A stretch of 64,000 bases of DNA from Crossaster papposus (GCA_037893245.1 JBAIAA010000449.1:124001-188000), one strand, 5' to 3'; shown: positions 22,556-41,412, numbered from the stretch's first letter. Numbers and translations: made by a program. Notes: generated by a model not told the origin, from the sequence alone.

Positions 22556-23293
22556 CGGTCGGAGCCAGGTTGGAGCCAGGTTGGAGCCTGGTCGGAGCCT
22601 GGTCGGAGCCTGGTCGGAGCCTGGTCGGAGCCTGGTCGGAGCCTGGTCGGAGCCTGGTCGGAGCCTGGTCGGAGCCTGGTCGGAGCCTGGTCGGAGCCTG
22701 GTCGGAGCCTGGTCGGAGCCTGGTCGGAGCCTGGTCGGAGCCAGGTCGGAGCCAGGTCGGAGCCAGGTCGGAGCCAGGTCGGAGCCAGGTCGGAGCCAGG
22801 TCGGAGCCAGGTCGGAGCCAGGTCGGAGCCAGGTCGGAGCCAGGTCGGAGCCAGGTTGCAGCCAGAGCCAGGTTGCAGCCAAATTCAGGTTGCAGCCAGA
22901 GCCAGGTTGCAGCCAGAGCCAGGTTGCAGCCAGAGCCAGGTTGGAGCCAGAGCCAGGTTGGAGCCAGAGCCAGGTTAGAGCCAGATTCTGATTGGAGCCT
23001 GGTCGAAGCCTGGTCGGAGCCTGGTCGGAGCCTGGTCGGAGCCTGGTCGGAGCCTGGTCGGAGCCTGGTCGGAGCCTGGTCGGAGCCTGGTCGGAGCCTG
23101 GTCGGAGCCTGGTCGGAGCCTGGTCGGAGCCTGGTCGTAGCCTGGTCGGAGCCTGGTCGGAGCCTGGTCGGAGCCTGGTCGGAGCCTAGTCGGGGCCTAG
23201 TCGGAGCCTGGTCGGAGCCAGGTTGGAGCCAGGTCGGAGCCAGGTCGGAGCCAGGTCAGGGCCAGGTCGGAGCCAGGTCGGAGCCAGCTTAAA
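22556..23293. repeat. 12-bp minisatellite GGTCGGAGCCWG, about 60 units
   Basis: Tandem 12-mers fall in blocks: a CCTGGTCGGAG-type block (about 22584-22740), a CCAGGTCGGAG block (22741-22855), a mixed block with GCCAGAGCCAGGTTG units (22856-22990), then the T form again (22991-23190) and the A form (23190-23293). Because 12 is a multiple of 3, all frames repeat every four codons and several stay open on both strands. I read no gene from it: there is no domain and no splice context. Confidence 0.95.
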
Positions 23294-24644
23294 GCCAGGA
23301 AATCTTTGCCATGCAGGGTCACTGGTAACTTCGACCGTTCCTTCATTCCTTCCTGCAATGTTTCCAATCTTGCAAGACCCAATTGGTGGGTCATCCAACC
23401 ACAACTGAAACCAAGGCCTTCTACTCGAGAGCACGCAACTATATTAACTAAGTTTTTTATAATTGAAACTTATGCAAACAATGTTTCTTGTTATCATTAT
23501 TGCACTTCGTTATCTCCTTGTCTTGTTAATTTTTATAAAAGTTGGCACTGCTCTTTTTTCAGTGCTTATCCATAAAAAATCATGTTGAACAATATGCAAT
23601 AGTACTAGACACAATCGCTCGAGAATTTCAAAAATTACTACTGCCAACGTTTAAACAAGAAGGAAAGATGTCACTTAAAGGCCACAGATACACTTCAAAT
23701 TGATTTCAAATTAATTTCAAATTTCAAATTGATTTATAAAAATCGCCTTTATTTTTCTATATTCAAACATATATGCATATTTATTACAACATAAATAAGT
23801 TCATATTTGAAATATGCAATGTAGGTCGGTTTATCTAAAACATAAACCAAAACATTTTGCAGCATTCAACCAAGGTGTCACATTCTCTATGTACATTTTA
23901 AACAATTATGTGATAACTATATTCTTGCAATTTACATGTAATGTGGACAAGTCCTACTGTATTCCGTCAACCCAATCAAAATCAATGTTAATCAAAATCT
24001 AAATTAATGTTGACGGTACGCTACATTTAGTACTTCAGACTTATTCGTCTTTGTAACCAATGACTTTGTAACAAATGTCTAATAAAAAAAAATCTTAGAA
24101 AAAATAAAGCGTCCCAATGCACTTTTCGACTGAACACTGCTGTGCGCACCCCCTAACGAGAGGAAAGTGCACACAATTCTATGGGCTGTTGATCCGATCT
24201 TTCCCGTTTTTCGTGCGATCGAACAAATACTTAGCAGTATGTACACAGGCCGGACACAGGAGTGAAAACAGATTCTGTTAAATTTTGCAGTTCAGAGGAG
24301 AAACAACCAAATAAATTGAACTGTTCCTTGTTTTTTTTTCCTTGGGAAATGTCAGTCAAATATATCAATCACTTTGTGGTGACAGGCCAGACAATTACTC
24401 TTGGGGTCTTTAGCAGGAAAAAAAAAACCGTAACAGAAGCGGTTTGTTCCTTTTTGTAATGTGCAGGGAATGGAAGTTATTAAATTTCCTTTGTGAATTA
24501 TAAAAAGTGTTTTGGCAACCGAAAGCATTTATAAATCTCTGCTTATGTCTCAATTTATTCGAAATCTGCAGAATGGGAAGTGAAAATCATGCATTAGCAA
24601 AAATGAAAAAAAGTTTTGTTTTGCATGAAAAACTCTGCAGGGAC
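23294..24644. other. Intergenic, no recognised feature
   Basis: AT-rich sequence between the minisatellite and a family A copy; the short open frames show no domain or splice logic. Confidence 0.5.
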
Positions 24645-25029
24645 TTAAAGGTAGGATACATCATTGGTAATTGCTTGAGTTATCATAAACGGGTGGATTT
24701 TGGGGGTTGTAATTTATAGAAAATATTGTTTAACTGACCTGTCCAAAGTTTTACAATAATGAATGCTAAAAGAAATCAAGAAAAATGGCGTTCGTTTTCA
24801 ACCAGCGTAAGGCAGTGATTCTTATCTTGTTCTTGTTTTTTTCACAATCGCTGTCCGGCGATCATAATTAAAAAAAAAAAAAAAATTCAATTCAACAGTT
24901 ACAGGATATCTAGTGCAATCCTTTTGCTGGATGCCTACAATCATTATTTACTTTCAAATAAGTAAGATATTTCCTGATAATTCGGTAGTAAAATTTTCGA
25001 TATCTGCAAATGGTGTATCCTACCTTTAA
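24645..25029 (+). mobile_element. Family A MITE copy, full length
   Basis: TTAA-flanked 385-bp copy, both terminal repeats present, with a poly(A) expansion in the core. Confidence 0.9.
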
Positions 25030-25137
25030 TTTACTGGCTGAAGGCACTTGTATAATTTACACAAATATTTTCTTTTAACAAAATTGCTGATGTCTTATTA
25101 ACACCTCAATGCACACTTTTGTACCCAAAATGTCTAA

Positions 25138-25293
25138 TTAACCAGTTCGTGCCGGAGGACGTATATAAACGCAAAGTTTTCCCCAGATTCGAAACGGATG
25201 ACGCATAAACACGCCACGAGCAAGGCCGAAAATGCGTGGGTGTGCTTACCGATACTATCGGCCTGAACCTGCCTCAGATCGAGTTTCGTTAAA
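25138..25293 (-). mobile_element. Family D MITE, truncated
   Basis: One end (TTAACCAGTTCGTGCCGGAG) and about 150 bp are present up to ATCGAGTTTCGTTAAAA; the other terminus is missing. Confidence 0.8.
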
Positions 25294-25933
25294 AAATAAT
25301 AAAAAATGATTTTAGTAACATTGTGCAGAATACATTGTAAATGCACTTGTTAAAATGTACACGCACACTCATTTTGCCATTCAAAAAAGAAATAAAAAGG
25401 AGACTGTGCCTTATTAAACTTGAGAGGCTGCATCCCAAAGTCTTGTCTAGGGCTATTGTCTAGGTGTACGCCCATTACAACTACATGGGGAATGCTGACA
25501 ATAACCATAGCCGTAACTCTAAAAGCCCACTTTGGACATTGCTCGAAACTAAATACGAAAAATCTTCATGAATTAAAGTTTTCCTTGAATACTGTAAAGT
25601 TTGTCACAAATCTCACAGTAAAATTAATTTCCATTATACTGTTATCACATGTGCATAAGACTCCGGGTATGAACGAAAAGAAATAACAATTAATGTACAA
25701 ATCTATGATATGTTTCACTAACAATTTGATAAATCATTTTCCTTGTATTGATGGACTTGTATTGATTTCCGAGAACTCAATTACGAAGACATTATCTGAG
25801 AAAAACTTTCAGTGACACCTTTAAAAAAGGTGGTAAAAGAAGGGCAGAAAAAAGAACAATAATCGACCGGTGAGAAATATTGAGGACGGCTGCCCTTCTA
25901 TTTCCGGAGAGATGAAAAAAGATTCCTCAACTG

Positions 25934-26338
25934 TTAAAGGTAGGATACACCATTGGTAATTGCTTAAATTATCATTAATGGGTAGATTTGGGGGGTTGTA
26001 TTTCATAGTAAATATTATTTAACTGACCTGTCCAAAGTTTTACAATCATGGATGCCGTGAAAAGCACAAAAAACAGCGTTTGTTTTCAACCGGCATTGGG
26101 CAGTTATTCTTATGATATCTTAGTTTTTTCGCAATTGCCGTCTGGCAGCGATCGCGAATTTATTTTATAAAATTATATTTTTCTAAAATTATATTTTTCG
26201 GAATAATTACAGGATATCTAGCGCAATCATTTTGCTGGATGCCTAGAATCATTATTTACTTTCAAATGAGTAAGATATTTCTTAATAATTCGGTAGTAAA
26301 TATTTTCAATATCTGCAAATGGTGTATACTACCTTTAA
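25934..26338 (+). mobile_element. Family A MITE copy, full length
   Basis: TTAA-flanked 405-bp copy about 180 bp downstream of the DTWD2 stop codon; it contains a small internal duplication of AAATTATATTTTTC. Confidence 0.92.
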
Positions 26339-26518
26339 GTTGAGAGATCCCTTTTTAAGTTAAATGGTGTACAAAGTTGGCGTTTATAAAGCTAAATTAG
26401 ACTGCCTGATGAAAAGAAATCATAAAGTCTCAGGAATTCTTGTCTACATCCTTCATGTGCGTCTAGATACAAAAATAAACTTTACTTTTACAAAAAATAC
26501 ATATAAAAAAAGCAAGCA

Positions 26519-26650
26519 TCACCTATCCTCTGATCGACTATTTGGACGGTAGACAAGACCGTTTTCCCTGAGATGTTCCTTACTCTGATGAACGGCAGCT
26601 CCGTGGTCCAGCTGGAACTGGCATAGCGCCCTCAAGGGTCGCAGAAGAGT
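26519..26650 (-). CDS. DTWD2: DTWD2 coding exon 5 and stop
   Basis: 132 nt including the TGA at 26519-26521; acceptor ttaccag. It encodes [16 protein letters not shown] and KEHLRENGL, matching the usual C-terminus but with a shorter basic tail. I see no clear AATAAA just downstream before the family A copy at 26338. Confidence 0.9.
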   Translation of the reverse strand, partial: TLLRPLRALCQFQLDHGAAVHQSKEHLRENGLVYRPNSRSEDR

Positions 26651-29600
26651 CTGGTAAAATAATAACAGAGAAATATTCGTGTTCAACTTTTAACCAGTTC
26701 ACGCCAGAGGACGTATATACACGCAAAATTTTCCCGAGATTCAAAACGGATGACACATAAACAAGTCCTGAGCAACGGAAATGTCTGTCAGCAGCTAACA
26801 AGGCTGGAAATGCGTGGATGTGCTTCCCGGTACCATCGGCCTGAACCCGCCTCGGATCGAGTTTCGTTAAAAAATTATCCTGCGCCACGGCTCGGTGATG
26901 TGAAAATAATCCTGGCGCGAACTGGTTAATGATCATCACTGCATTAGGGAGATGTGACCATTTCAAGGACAAAACCCGATTTAAAAAAATATATATCCCA
27001 CCTCCTGAATTTCCGGCCTCTTCTCTAGTATTGCTAGAGACACTGCAACGGATTCTACAGTTGACAAACAGCTGTTAGTGGGCTGGGTGCGGATCACATA
27101 CTCACTCAAATTGCCATTGCACAGTTGAACCTGGGAGAAACATGTGCATGGATTCAAATGATTAATTAAAACTAAAAGTAAACCTTTCTGCAGCTATCAG
27201 AAAAGTAACCAACCAAAATACTTTTAACCAGTTCGCGCCGGGATTATTTTAACATCACCGAGCCGACGCATGGGATTATTTTTGACGGAACTCGATCCGA
27301 AGCGGGTTCAGGCCGCCAGTACCGGGAAGCACACCCACGCATTTCCAGCCTTGCTCGCTGCTTACAGACATTTCCAGCCTTGCTCGTGGGGAAAACTTTG
27401 CGTTTATATTCGTCATCCGGCGCGAACTGGTTAAAAAGCTTTACTTGTCGTAAAGTTAATTTATTTTTGACACTCTCTGCTGTGAAATTATTTCTTCAGG
27501 CATGCTGTCATTTTAAAAGAAAACAATGAAAGACGATTATTTCCAAAGATGCGCCTCAGTGACACATTCTTGGAAATTTCCATTTAGTAGTTCGTTTGTA
27601 ATCCGCGAATGGTGTGCGCAATCATTGGAATGATGTTTTTCCAAATTCGATACCCTGTGGAGATCTGAACACAATGTGGACAATGGGAGTCAAAAGGTCT
27701 CCACAAGAAATTATTCTGAAAAAACGCTGTTTTTTGTGCCTTTCTCGGCATCAATAATGGTAAAACTTCGTACAGGTCAGTTAAATGAGATTTACTATAA
27801 AATACAACCCCCCCCCCCCCAAATATACCCATTCATGATAATTCAAGCAATTACCAATGGTGTATCCTACCTTTAAGTGCTATTTGGTTTAGTGCAACTC
27901 TAGTATTTGCTAGTCTGGATGTAAGCAAAATTTGATCAAATCAAGCTCAAATCAAGCTCAAATCAACTTATGCAAATTTCGTAACATGTATATCAGTACC
28001 ATTAAAAAAAATTCTCACCTGTTTGGGTTGATGAAAGATCTCATTACTTTTGTAAATGCTCCTGGCCTGGTTCCAAGTCCCGTCAATCACAATCAGATTG
28101 TAACCTGATTGGCTGTCGGGTGGAAGGGGCGGGACTTTGGAGATATCTACAGCCTCTGGCCCTGGAAACAACACCAGTGTATTGGGGCTGTGGCAGACTG
28201 CAGCTAGCTCTGGGTGACTGAAGAAAGACAATATTATAAGCCCAACCCCTTGAGTGGTTTTACTAGAAAGTATCCTGAATCTGCTAAAGTCCACCAATTT
28301 GTTTATGCACAAAAAAGGTTGGTGTTGGTGACTGCTCAAAAAGAATATCCTGAATTCAGTCAAATTCATGCAGTACCGCTAGGCTTGAAATCCTTAATCC
28401 ATCAAATTCCACCAGTATTCAATATGGAGGTATCCTGAATCCGCCCGACTCCTCCAAAACAGGAAATGGATTTTGATGGGGTTCAGGGTGTTTCGGGTTA
28501 AGGATAGTTACTTTTAACCAGTTCGTGCCTCGGAGGACGTATATACACGCAAAGTTTTCCCCAGATTCAAAACTGATGACGCATAAACACTCCACGACCA
28601 AGGCCGCAAATGTCTGTCAGCAATGAGCAAGGTCAGAAATGCGTGGGTGTGCTTCCCGGTACCATCGGCTTGAACCCACCTCGGATCTAGTTTCGTTAAA
28701 AATAATCCTGCGCCTCGGCTCCGTGAAGTTTAAATAATCCCGGCGCGAACTGGTTAAGAGGACCATGTAGCAATCAATAGTTATATGGGTGGATTTTGTT
28801 GACGAGTGAATAAATTTTGTGGTTTTCCATCACTTGAGCACACGATATGGTCCGATTTCTATATTCATGGCCTTCTGGGACCAATTTCATGGAGCTGCTA
28901 AGCACAAAACAATTGCTTAGCATAAACAGGGTTACAAATCAAATGTTCAGGTGATGTACATGTATATTTGTTTGTTACTGGTATTCAGCTTGTTTTTGCT
29001 TAGAATAAAAAATACACAGAGTTTTGGATGGTAACCTGTTTTACTGTGCTACATCATGTAATAACAATTTTGTGCTTTAGCAGCTCGATAGAATCGGCCC
29101 AATCTAAAAATTACCCATTTCCATTGAAGCGTCGTCCTCGGATGACACAGCACTTGCCCTGCTGTAAACAATTGAACAGCATAGGCACCGTGCGTAATGA
29201 TCGGCTTTCCTCATTAGGGTGCTGGATCACGTAGACACACGTCAAGGTGTCCAGGGGTTCCTCTGGGAAGTATGGGCAGAGGCACACCTTCGCTGGCCGC
29301 CTGGTGGATTTAAAAGAAACGTACAAAATCACGAAGTTACAGCTTTGGCCATTTTCCAAACCCCAACTTGTCTCAGTCATTGGCTTCGTTCATGCATTTT
29401 GGCAATGGTGGTAAAGCCGGATACAGAGCCTAAGCTCAGTGTCGTTAACTTGTAAAAATCCTCTTCAACTAGTATGGGAATCGGCCCTGCGGGCGTCGGG
29501 AGCCCCATACTGGGGTAGGAATCGACCAGTGTGGCCTTACTTAGTATAGCACACCATACAGGGCCCACACGGGCTGAATAATGTCCAGATGTTTAAAAAC

Positions 29601-30969
29601 CGATAAGTAACATCCTAGCAGCGAGGGCTGCTTTTGTGAGAAATTTTAGCATGCCTGATTGAATTTCTGAATGCAAGTAATTTGTCCATCAAAGCTCACT
29701 TAGTCACTTCCCACTCCCAGTCCCATTGAGTTAAAGGGGCATTATGCCCGGAAATCCCTGAACATTTCATGTTTTGGATTGTTTATTTGTGTAATGTAAC
29801 TGCAAAAAAGCTTATATGGGGCGGAGACCAAATATTATAGGCCGTTGCTATTCTTACGCGACCGTAATCCTACGTACTTTTTCTATTCTTACATGAGTTC
29901 CGGTAGCGCATGCGCAGTCCCTAGTTAATTGTATACAGTCCCTAGTTAATTGTATACAGTCCCTAGTTTTTCGTATACACGACTTTTATACCTTTTTCTA
30001 TAAGACCCTACATAGATAAGATTATTATTATTAACCAATAATTTTAGTTAATAAAAAAAGGTTACGTAAAGAAATAATACAAAAAAACAATGGAATTAAC
30101 TTATTACACATACATGTACATACAATAATATAACCTATTCCTATCCTATTACTAATATTACCTACCGAACACTTACTACAAACTTAGCTATTGTCGTTGT
30201 TAGTTTTATAGTTCGCTTTTTTGTCCACGACGAAGTCACAGCTATTTTGTTATGAAAAATGTCAAAATTTGAATACGAATGAAATGTAATGTGAATTTTC
30301 ACTATGTTTGCACAAAAATCTAAATTCCATCACGGCATTTTGGACTAAATACCACAATTTAACATCGACTATTGCCAAAACAAATTTCCTGGGTGGTCTT
30401 CATCTGTTCTGCGCGTATTGAGTTTCCCTGGCCTTGTCTGTGTCGGAAACCAGTTAAATCACGTAAGAATAGAAAAAGTACGTAGGGTTACCGTAAGAAT
30501 AGCAACAGCGAATATTATAATAGTTCGAAAAGACCCCGCCCCCAACGTCAACATCAGTCGTCGAGTACTTCCAAAAATGTAAGGCACACGGTGTCTAATT
30601 ACAATCCATTTTGGAAGTAAACATTCACGATCGTTGAAATCCAACCAACCCACAACGGCCACACATGCTCCGTTTCGATGGAGGATCCGGTGGTGTTGCC
30701 GTCATGTCACTCAACATCTCCTTCGCGTCAGAACCATCGTTTATATCCTCACTGTCATCGTCAACAAATACACTTTCTTTTGGACTTCTGTTCCCTGCGT
30801 CGACGGTGTCTTCGTTCTCCAGATTCTCCATGTTTTTTTCATGTGCTAAACTGCACGTCTTGCACCAAGGGTCTCCCGCTATATATGCTGCACGCATTGA
30901 CTGATTGAGAGAGCAGGGCAACAGACTAACTTCCTTTTTGTCATTGGCGCCCTCAAGAGGAATAAACAT
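26519..30969 (-). CDS. DTWD2: tRNA-uridine aminocarboxypropyltransferase 2 (DTW domain protein), complete
   Basis: Five coding exons (30969-30650, 29300-29115, 28217-28019, 27130-27002, 26650-26519) join in phases 2, 2, 0, 0 and give 321 codons plus a TGA stop; vertebrate DTWD2 is about 300 residues. DTW (TDD superfamily) proteins transfer the 3-amino-3-carboxypropyl group of S-adenosylmethionine to uridine, making acp3U in tRNA. Visible signatures are [13 protein letters not shown] (Cys cluster), [16 protein letters not shown], the defining IDGTWNQA motif, [18 protein letters not shown] and [16 protein letters not shown] near the C-terminus. The acidic N-terminal part is poorly conserved in the family and the start codon is uncertain. 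Intron 1 contains element H, intron 3 (27131-28018) copies of families D and A, and the exon 2 donor lies about 10 bp from a family C end. The gene is in tandem with RPL17 on the same strand. Confidence 0.92.
26690..26929 (-). mobile_element. Family D MITE in DTWD2 intron 4
   Basis: Complete, TTAA-flanked, about 40 bp upstream of the last coding exon. Confidence 0.9.
27002..27130 (-). CDS. DTWD2: DTWD2 coding exon 4
   Basis: 129 nt, phase 0 on both sides, acceptor cccag, donor gtggga. It begins VQL and includes [17 protein letters not shown], the second strongly conserved block of the family. Confidence 0.93.
27224..27434 (+). mobile_element. Family D MITE in DTWD2 intron 3
   Basis: TTAA-flanked complete ends; about 30 bp shorter inside than other copies. 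Confidence 0.9.
27711..27876 (-). mobile_element. Family A MITE fragment in DTWD2 intron 3
   Basis: Only the half with CCAATGGTGTATCCTACC and its TTAA remains, carrying a C-tract expansion (27809-27820). Confidence 0.8.
28019..28217 (-). CDS. DTWD2: DTWD2 coding exon 3 with the DGTW motif
   Basis: 199 nt from a ttcttcag acceptor to a gtgaga donor, phase 2 in and 0 out. It encodes [17 protein letters not shown] and the family signature [16 protein letters not shown], ending in HQPKQ. Confidence 0.94.
28514..28757 (-). mobile_element. Family D MITE in DTWD2 intron 2
   Basis: Complete and TTAA-flanked; AACCAGTTCGTGCC and GGCGCGAACTGG ends. Confidence 0.9.
28880..29101. mobile_element. Family C MITE, diverged, at the DTWD2 exon 2 donor
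   Basis: Ends GGGACCAATTTCATGGAGCT and CAGCTCGATAGAATCGGCCC; the middle is diverged. Its end is about 13 bp from DTWD2 exon 2. Confidence 0.75.
29115..29300 (-). CDS. DTWD2: DTWD2 coding exon 2
   Basis: 186 nt, phase 2 in and out, from a ccaccag acceptor to a gtaatt donor. It encodes the second half of the Cys cluster (VCLCPYFP) and the conserved [20 protein letters not shown], ending RGRRFNGNG. Confidence 0.93.
29817..30541. mobile_element. Element H, ~725 bp inverted-repeat element in DTWD2 intron 1
   Basis: The arms contain GTTGCTATTCTTACG, TACGTACTTTTTCTATTCTTAC (left) and their inverses (right, 30463-30500), outer GGGGCGG / CCGCCCC. CAGTCCCTAGTTAATTGTAT repeats tandemly three times at about 29914-29970. 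No ORF of note. Confidence 0.7.
30650..30969 (-). CDS. DTWD2: DTWD2 coding exon 1
   Basis: Begins at the first in-frame ATG (30969); an alternative is the ATG before RAAYIAGDP, 25 codons downstream. It carries WCKTC, an acidic linker with [10 protein letters not shown], and ends MCGRCG. The donor is a weak gttggt at 30645-30649. It is chosen because TGT-GG joins to G-CGG-CCA of the next exon to give the family sequence CGRP. Confidence 0.8.
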
Positions 30970-31003
30970 CTCGAAAAAGCACAATGCGAGAAATCAACAG
31001 CAG

Positions 31004-31242
31004 GGGCCAATTTCATAGAGCTGCTAAGCACAATAATTTGCTTAGCATGAATATTTGTCATTGGCAAAAACAAGGTTACAGACCAAATTTTAACGTGATC
31101 TTTATTGTTTTCGATTGATAATCAGCTGGTTTTTGGCTTAGAATGAAAAACCCGTAGAATTTTGGCTGGTAACCTGTTTTTAATGAGCAAGAATTGTTTG
31201 TGCTAAGCACATTTTTGTGCTTAGCAGCTCTATGAAATTGGC
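31004..31242. mobile_element. Family C MITE just upstream of the DTWD2 start
   Basis: A well-preserved copy about 35 bp upstream of the chosen DTWD2 ATG, so it lies in the 5' UTR or core promoter unless the first exon is larger. Confidence 0.88.
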
Positions 31243-31505
31243 CTGATCTAAATCATTCCACGACACAACACGACTATAGTCGCTAAAGCTGCCAACATAA
31301 ATTTGTGTGAAAATTAAAATTTCAAGTCTCAGCCAAGTATAGTTTGGACACCTGTCATGGGGGGCGCGGGGCAAGTCCTACTCCTAGATCAATTCGCTGT
31401 AAACCAGCGCCAATTGCTTCTCAAAGAAAAAAAATATCACGAATGAATTTTGTTTTTTCCAGCGCAAGGCGCAAGGCGCAATGTACAAGTTCATTCAGTG
31501 GCTTG

Positions 31506-31775
31506 TGCTGCATTCCAATCGCGTCGTGTTTATCGTGAATTTCTCCATGTTCACGAGTAGGTTGCATTTCAAACGCTACTCACCAAGACGCACGTGCACA
31601 GTCGAGTTAGTCTTGTGGTAAGGACATTCTTTATCGCGCAAGACTCGTACGTGAACCACCACGCATGCCAGACTATTTCATTCGTTCACCACCGGTGAAC
31701 ACGAGTTACCAGGCGATTAGAACGCCATTATACGACTCGTGAACACGATAAACACGACGCGATTGGAACGCAGCA
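31506..31775. mobile_element. Element K, 270-bp TIR element upstream of DTWD2
   Basis: The ~32-bp terminal inverted repeats start TGCTGCATTCCAATCGCGTC and end GACGCGATTGGAACGCAGCA. The interior is CG-rich compared with its surroundings. Confidence 0.8.
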
Positions 31776-32095
31776 ATAGAGTACACTGTTGGATGGTTTC
31801 AAGATTCTTTTACTCGTTACTTGTTAAAATCACTCCTATAAATGGCTTCGTGCACAAGTCGCAGGACCCACCAGAGGTAAAAAGTAGGGGTGCAGGAAAT
31901 AAGATTTAAATAAAAAAAGTAGTTCAACTAAGAGCAAATTAAACAAGGAAAAAGGGGAGGGGGGGAGGGGGGGGGGAGGGGGGAGGGGGAACTAGAAAAC
32001 CTGTGTGTTCTGTTTTAATACAATAACACTGTAAATACAAAAATCCAATAAAACAAACACAGGCTTCATCATCTGTACTTTTATAGTTTCTGATC

Positions 32096-32101
32096 TTTAT
32101 T
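32096..32101 (-). terminator. RPL17 poly(A) signal
   Basis: AATAAA on the minus strand, 112 nt past the RPL17 stop codon: the expected place for 3' end formation of a short ribosomal-protein 3' UTR. Confidence 0.65.
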
Positions 32102-32212
32102 AACACCACTCATTATTTGTTGATGTATGCAAAAACCCCATTGCGAGCGTTTCCCAAAGTTTTGTTTGTTTCATATTCAGACTCGTTCTGTTCTCCCGTT
32201 TTCCCAAGTCCT

Positions 32213-39043
<6,831 letters not shown>

Positions 39044-39054
39044 GGTGTCAGTGC

Positions 39055-41002
39055 CTGAAAATTAAAAACACAATTACGATCTGTTCAGATAAGTCCAAAT
39101 GTCATGAAATTTGAACATAAATCACACATTTTATCTTCTGGTATGGTTTTTATTGAGACAAGCTTCTACATGTATTTGTTTACTGATGCTTCGGATCTTT
39201 TTCCTATTTATAGTGCCCCCCCCCCCCCCTTCTTTCCTGATGTAGTATGGTTTGTCTTTCTTGCAGCAGGTGAGCAGCCACTTTCAAATCAACTGCATGT
39301 TCAATATTTGCGATATCAAAGACCAGAAGTTGGTGAGTAAAAACTCTGATTTCTCACAAATTATTGCCCCGAGATCCTAAAAACTAGTGCCTACATTTCA
39401 GTTTGATTTAGATCCGCTACGGAGATTTTGAGGAAATGTGAATTTCTGTGTCCAAGTAATTTGCCTACTTAGCTCCATTCTTAATCCCATTGAGTTACGG
39501 GGTCCAAAAATGATATGAACCATCTAAGGATCACAGAGCCTAACACAGTAACAGAACAATTTTGGAAGTAGGCCTACTCCTTAATAAGAAATCCTAAAAA
39601 CTTGAAAAACTTCAGTAGTGGCAGAACACCCCACCACTTGAAAATAAAACCCCCTAAAATGTTGTCACGCAGTGAGAACTAGGGTAGCGAAAACACGTGG
39701 CTACAAAAGTACAAGACGAAAGGGTAGAAGGGTAATTGGGCAAAACAATTCCAAGTCCCAAGCAAGTCCATTGGTGGCTACGAATGTAGTAGTGGGCAAT
39801 CAAGCGTGACCACATACTGAGACTAACGCAACACAAAACAAAGATAATACAACTTAAGTCCCCAAAGCAACTACCCCATTGTCGGCTACACGGTTACTGT
39901 TGTGGGTAGGCAATCAATTGTGACCAGCTACGGGGTGGAGTAGAGGAGTGGTGGGGTAGGTTCGTATCGTTTGTTTAAAAACCCAAGGGCGGAAGTTCGT
40001 TGTGTTACAGATAGTAACACAGTGGTAAAAATAACGTGACCGCATAACCATTCTCACGATCAGCATGACATCATGAAGGGGCGAGCCGTCCGTAACAACA
40101 CGTGTTCACCCTTCCTGCTAGATTTAAACAAGGTTTCCAGATGTCCGACCGCACCACCCATATTTCACCATTTTATTTGTATTCAAGTATTTTGTACAGC
40201 AATGTCAAATTTTAAGACGTTAGGGGGCCACATTTGTTTAATTATGGGGCAATATTTCTTCAAATCCCACGTTTTCACCACCACCTGGGTGGGGGGGGGG
40301 GGATATTCCTTGTCCAAAAACGTAAACCTTGTGTGGGACTATAGCCCAAACTATATACATACATGTACATTAAAAACAAAATAGCATGTTAAAGAATAAA
40401 GGTCTCATTATGTCGTTAAAAAACAGACAAAAATCATAACGATTTTGACACAAAACTCTACAAACAGATCCCACCAAGTTTCACAATCAATTTTCGTGCC
40501 ACAAATCAGTAAATAATATCAAGAGATTCCAAGATTATTTGGATTTTCTTTGGTTCTTTTCCCCTTGATAATTCACCTGTACAGAACAAGCAGACCAAAA
40601 GAGGCAGACCGCTGACTGGTGCCCCTTTCCTATCCTAGTTTTAACATGTAGTCGTTGCTGAGTTTGGGGCGGGGGCCAGTCTACCTCGGTGGCCAGCCGG
40701 TGCTCGGTAGAGGGCGCTCTATGTCTTTTCGCCGAGCGAGATGGGTTTTTTAGTTTTAATCCTTACTGGCTTCGTTTCTTCTTAATAGAGGATGATTTTA
40801 GGCTCCTAAATAACGGCGAAAACTCCAACCACATTTTGGTACTTGTGCAATAGGTTGATATAAATCAAAAAGTTGAATTATTTCAATTTGCTTTCATTTC
40901 CAACATAAAGCCACTTGTCCATCCCACAGCAAAAGAAGAGAAATTGCTTTTAATCTACCCCCCCCCCCCCGCAAAATACATACAAGATACAAGATACATG
41001 TG
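39055..41002. other. Upstream of RPL17 coding exon 1
   Basis: Should contain or adjoin the RPL17 non-coding first exon, which I could not identify. 39660-39950 has a degenerate duplication (GGTAG.GGCAATCAA..GTGACCA). Confidence 0.45.
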
Positions 41003-41412
41003 ATTTACGTTTGGTAATTACTCCAAAAATTAATGTCAATAAAACCTTACTTGGTAAGTATAAATATAATGGATAGTATAATGCATTTTTAGAAACTTTT
41101 CACTTCGAAGTACTACGGTTATGGAAAAAGATATCACTCTTTATCCCCAACAATTTGAATCTGAGAAGCGTTACTGCAGTGACGTTTCTCTGATTGTGTA
41201 TTCCAATATAATGCAGATTATTCTTCCTTCGTGGACACATAGAGGAATTCTTATTCCTCCATGGTGGACATAACCGCTCCAGATTTTCGGCAATATCTCA
41301 AAATCGCTACCAATGAAATTTTTACAGGTTAGTTTTATGGTGTATATATAAAACGCGTATAGGACTGAAACAAACAGTGGGTTCCAATTACCAAACGTAT
41401 ACGATCCCTTTG
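41003..41412 (-). mobile_element. Family B MITE copy, left terminus eroded
   Basis: Matches the family from TTTACGTTTGGTAATTACTCC to CGTATACGATCCCTTTGA. The left TIR and both TTAA sites have decayed, and there is a ~30-bp internal duplication around GTGGACA. Confidence 0.85.

Noticed and set aside
22478..23292. Repeat-rich protein (GRSLVGAWSEP-type) encoded by the minisatellite
   Set aside because: Openness follows from the 12-bp period lacking stops in several frames and on both strands; there is no start context, splice sites or domain.
27968..28369. Taking the whole minus-strand open frame as one DTWD2 exon
   Set aside because: Only 28019-28217 is bounded by a good acceptor and donor and aligns to the family; the upstream part is intron read-through.
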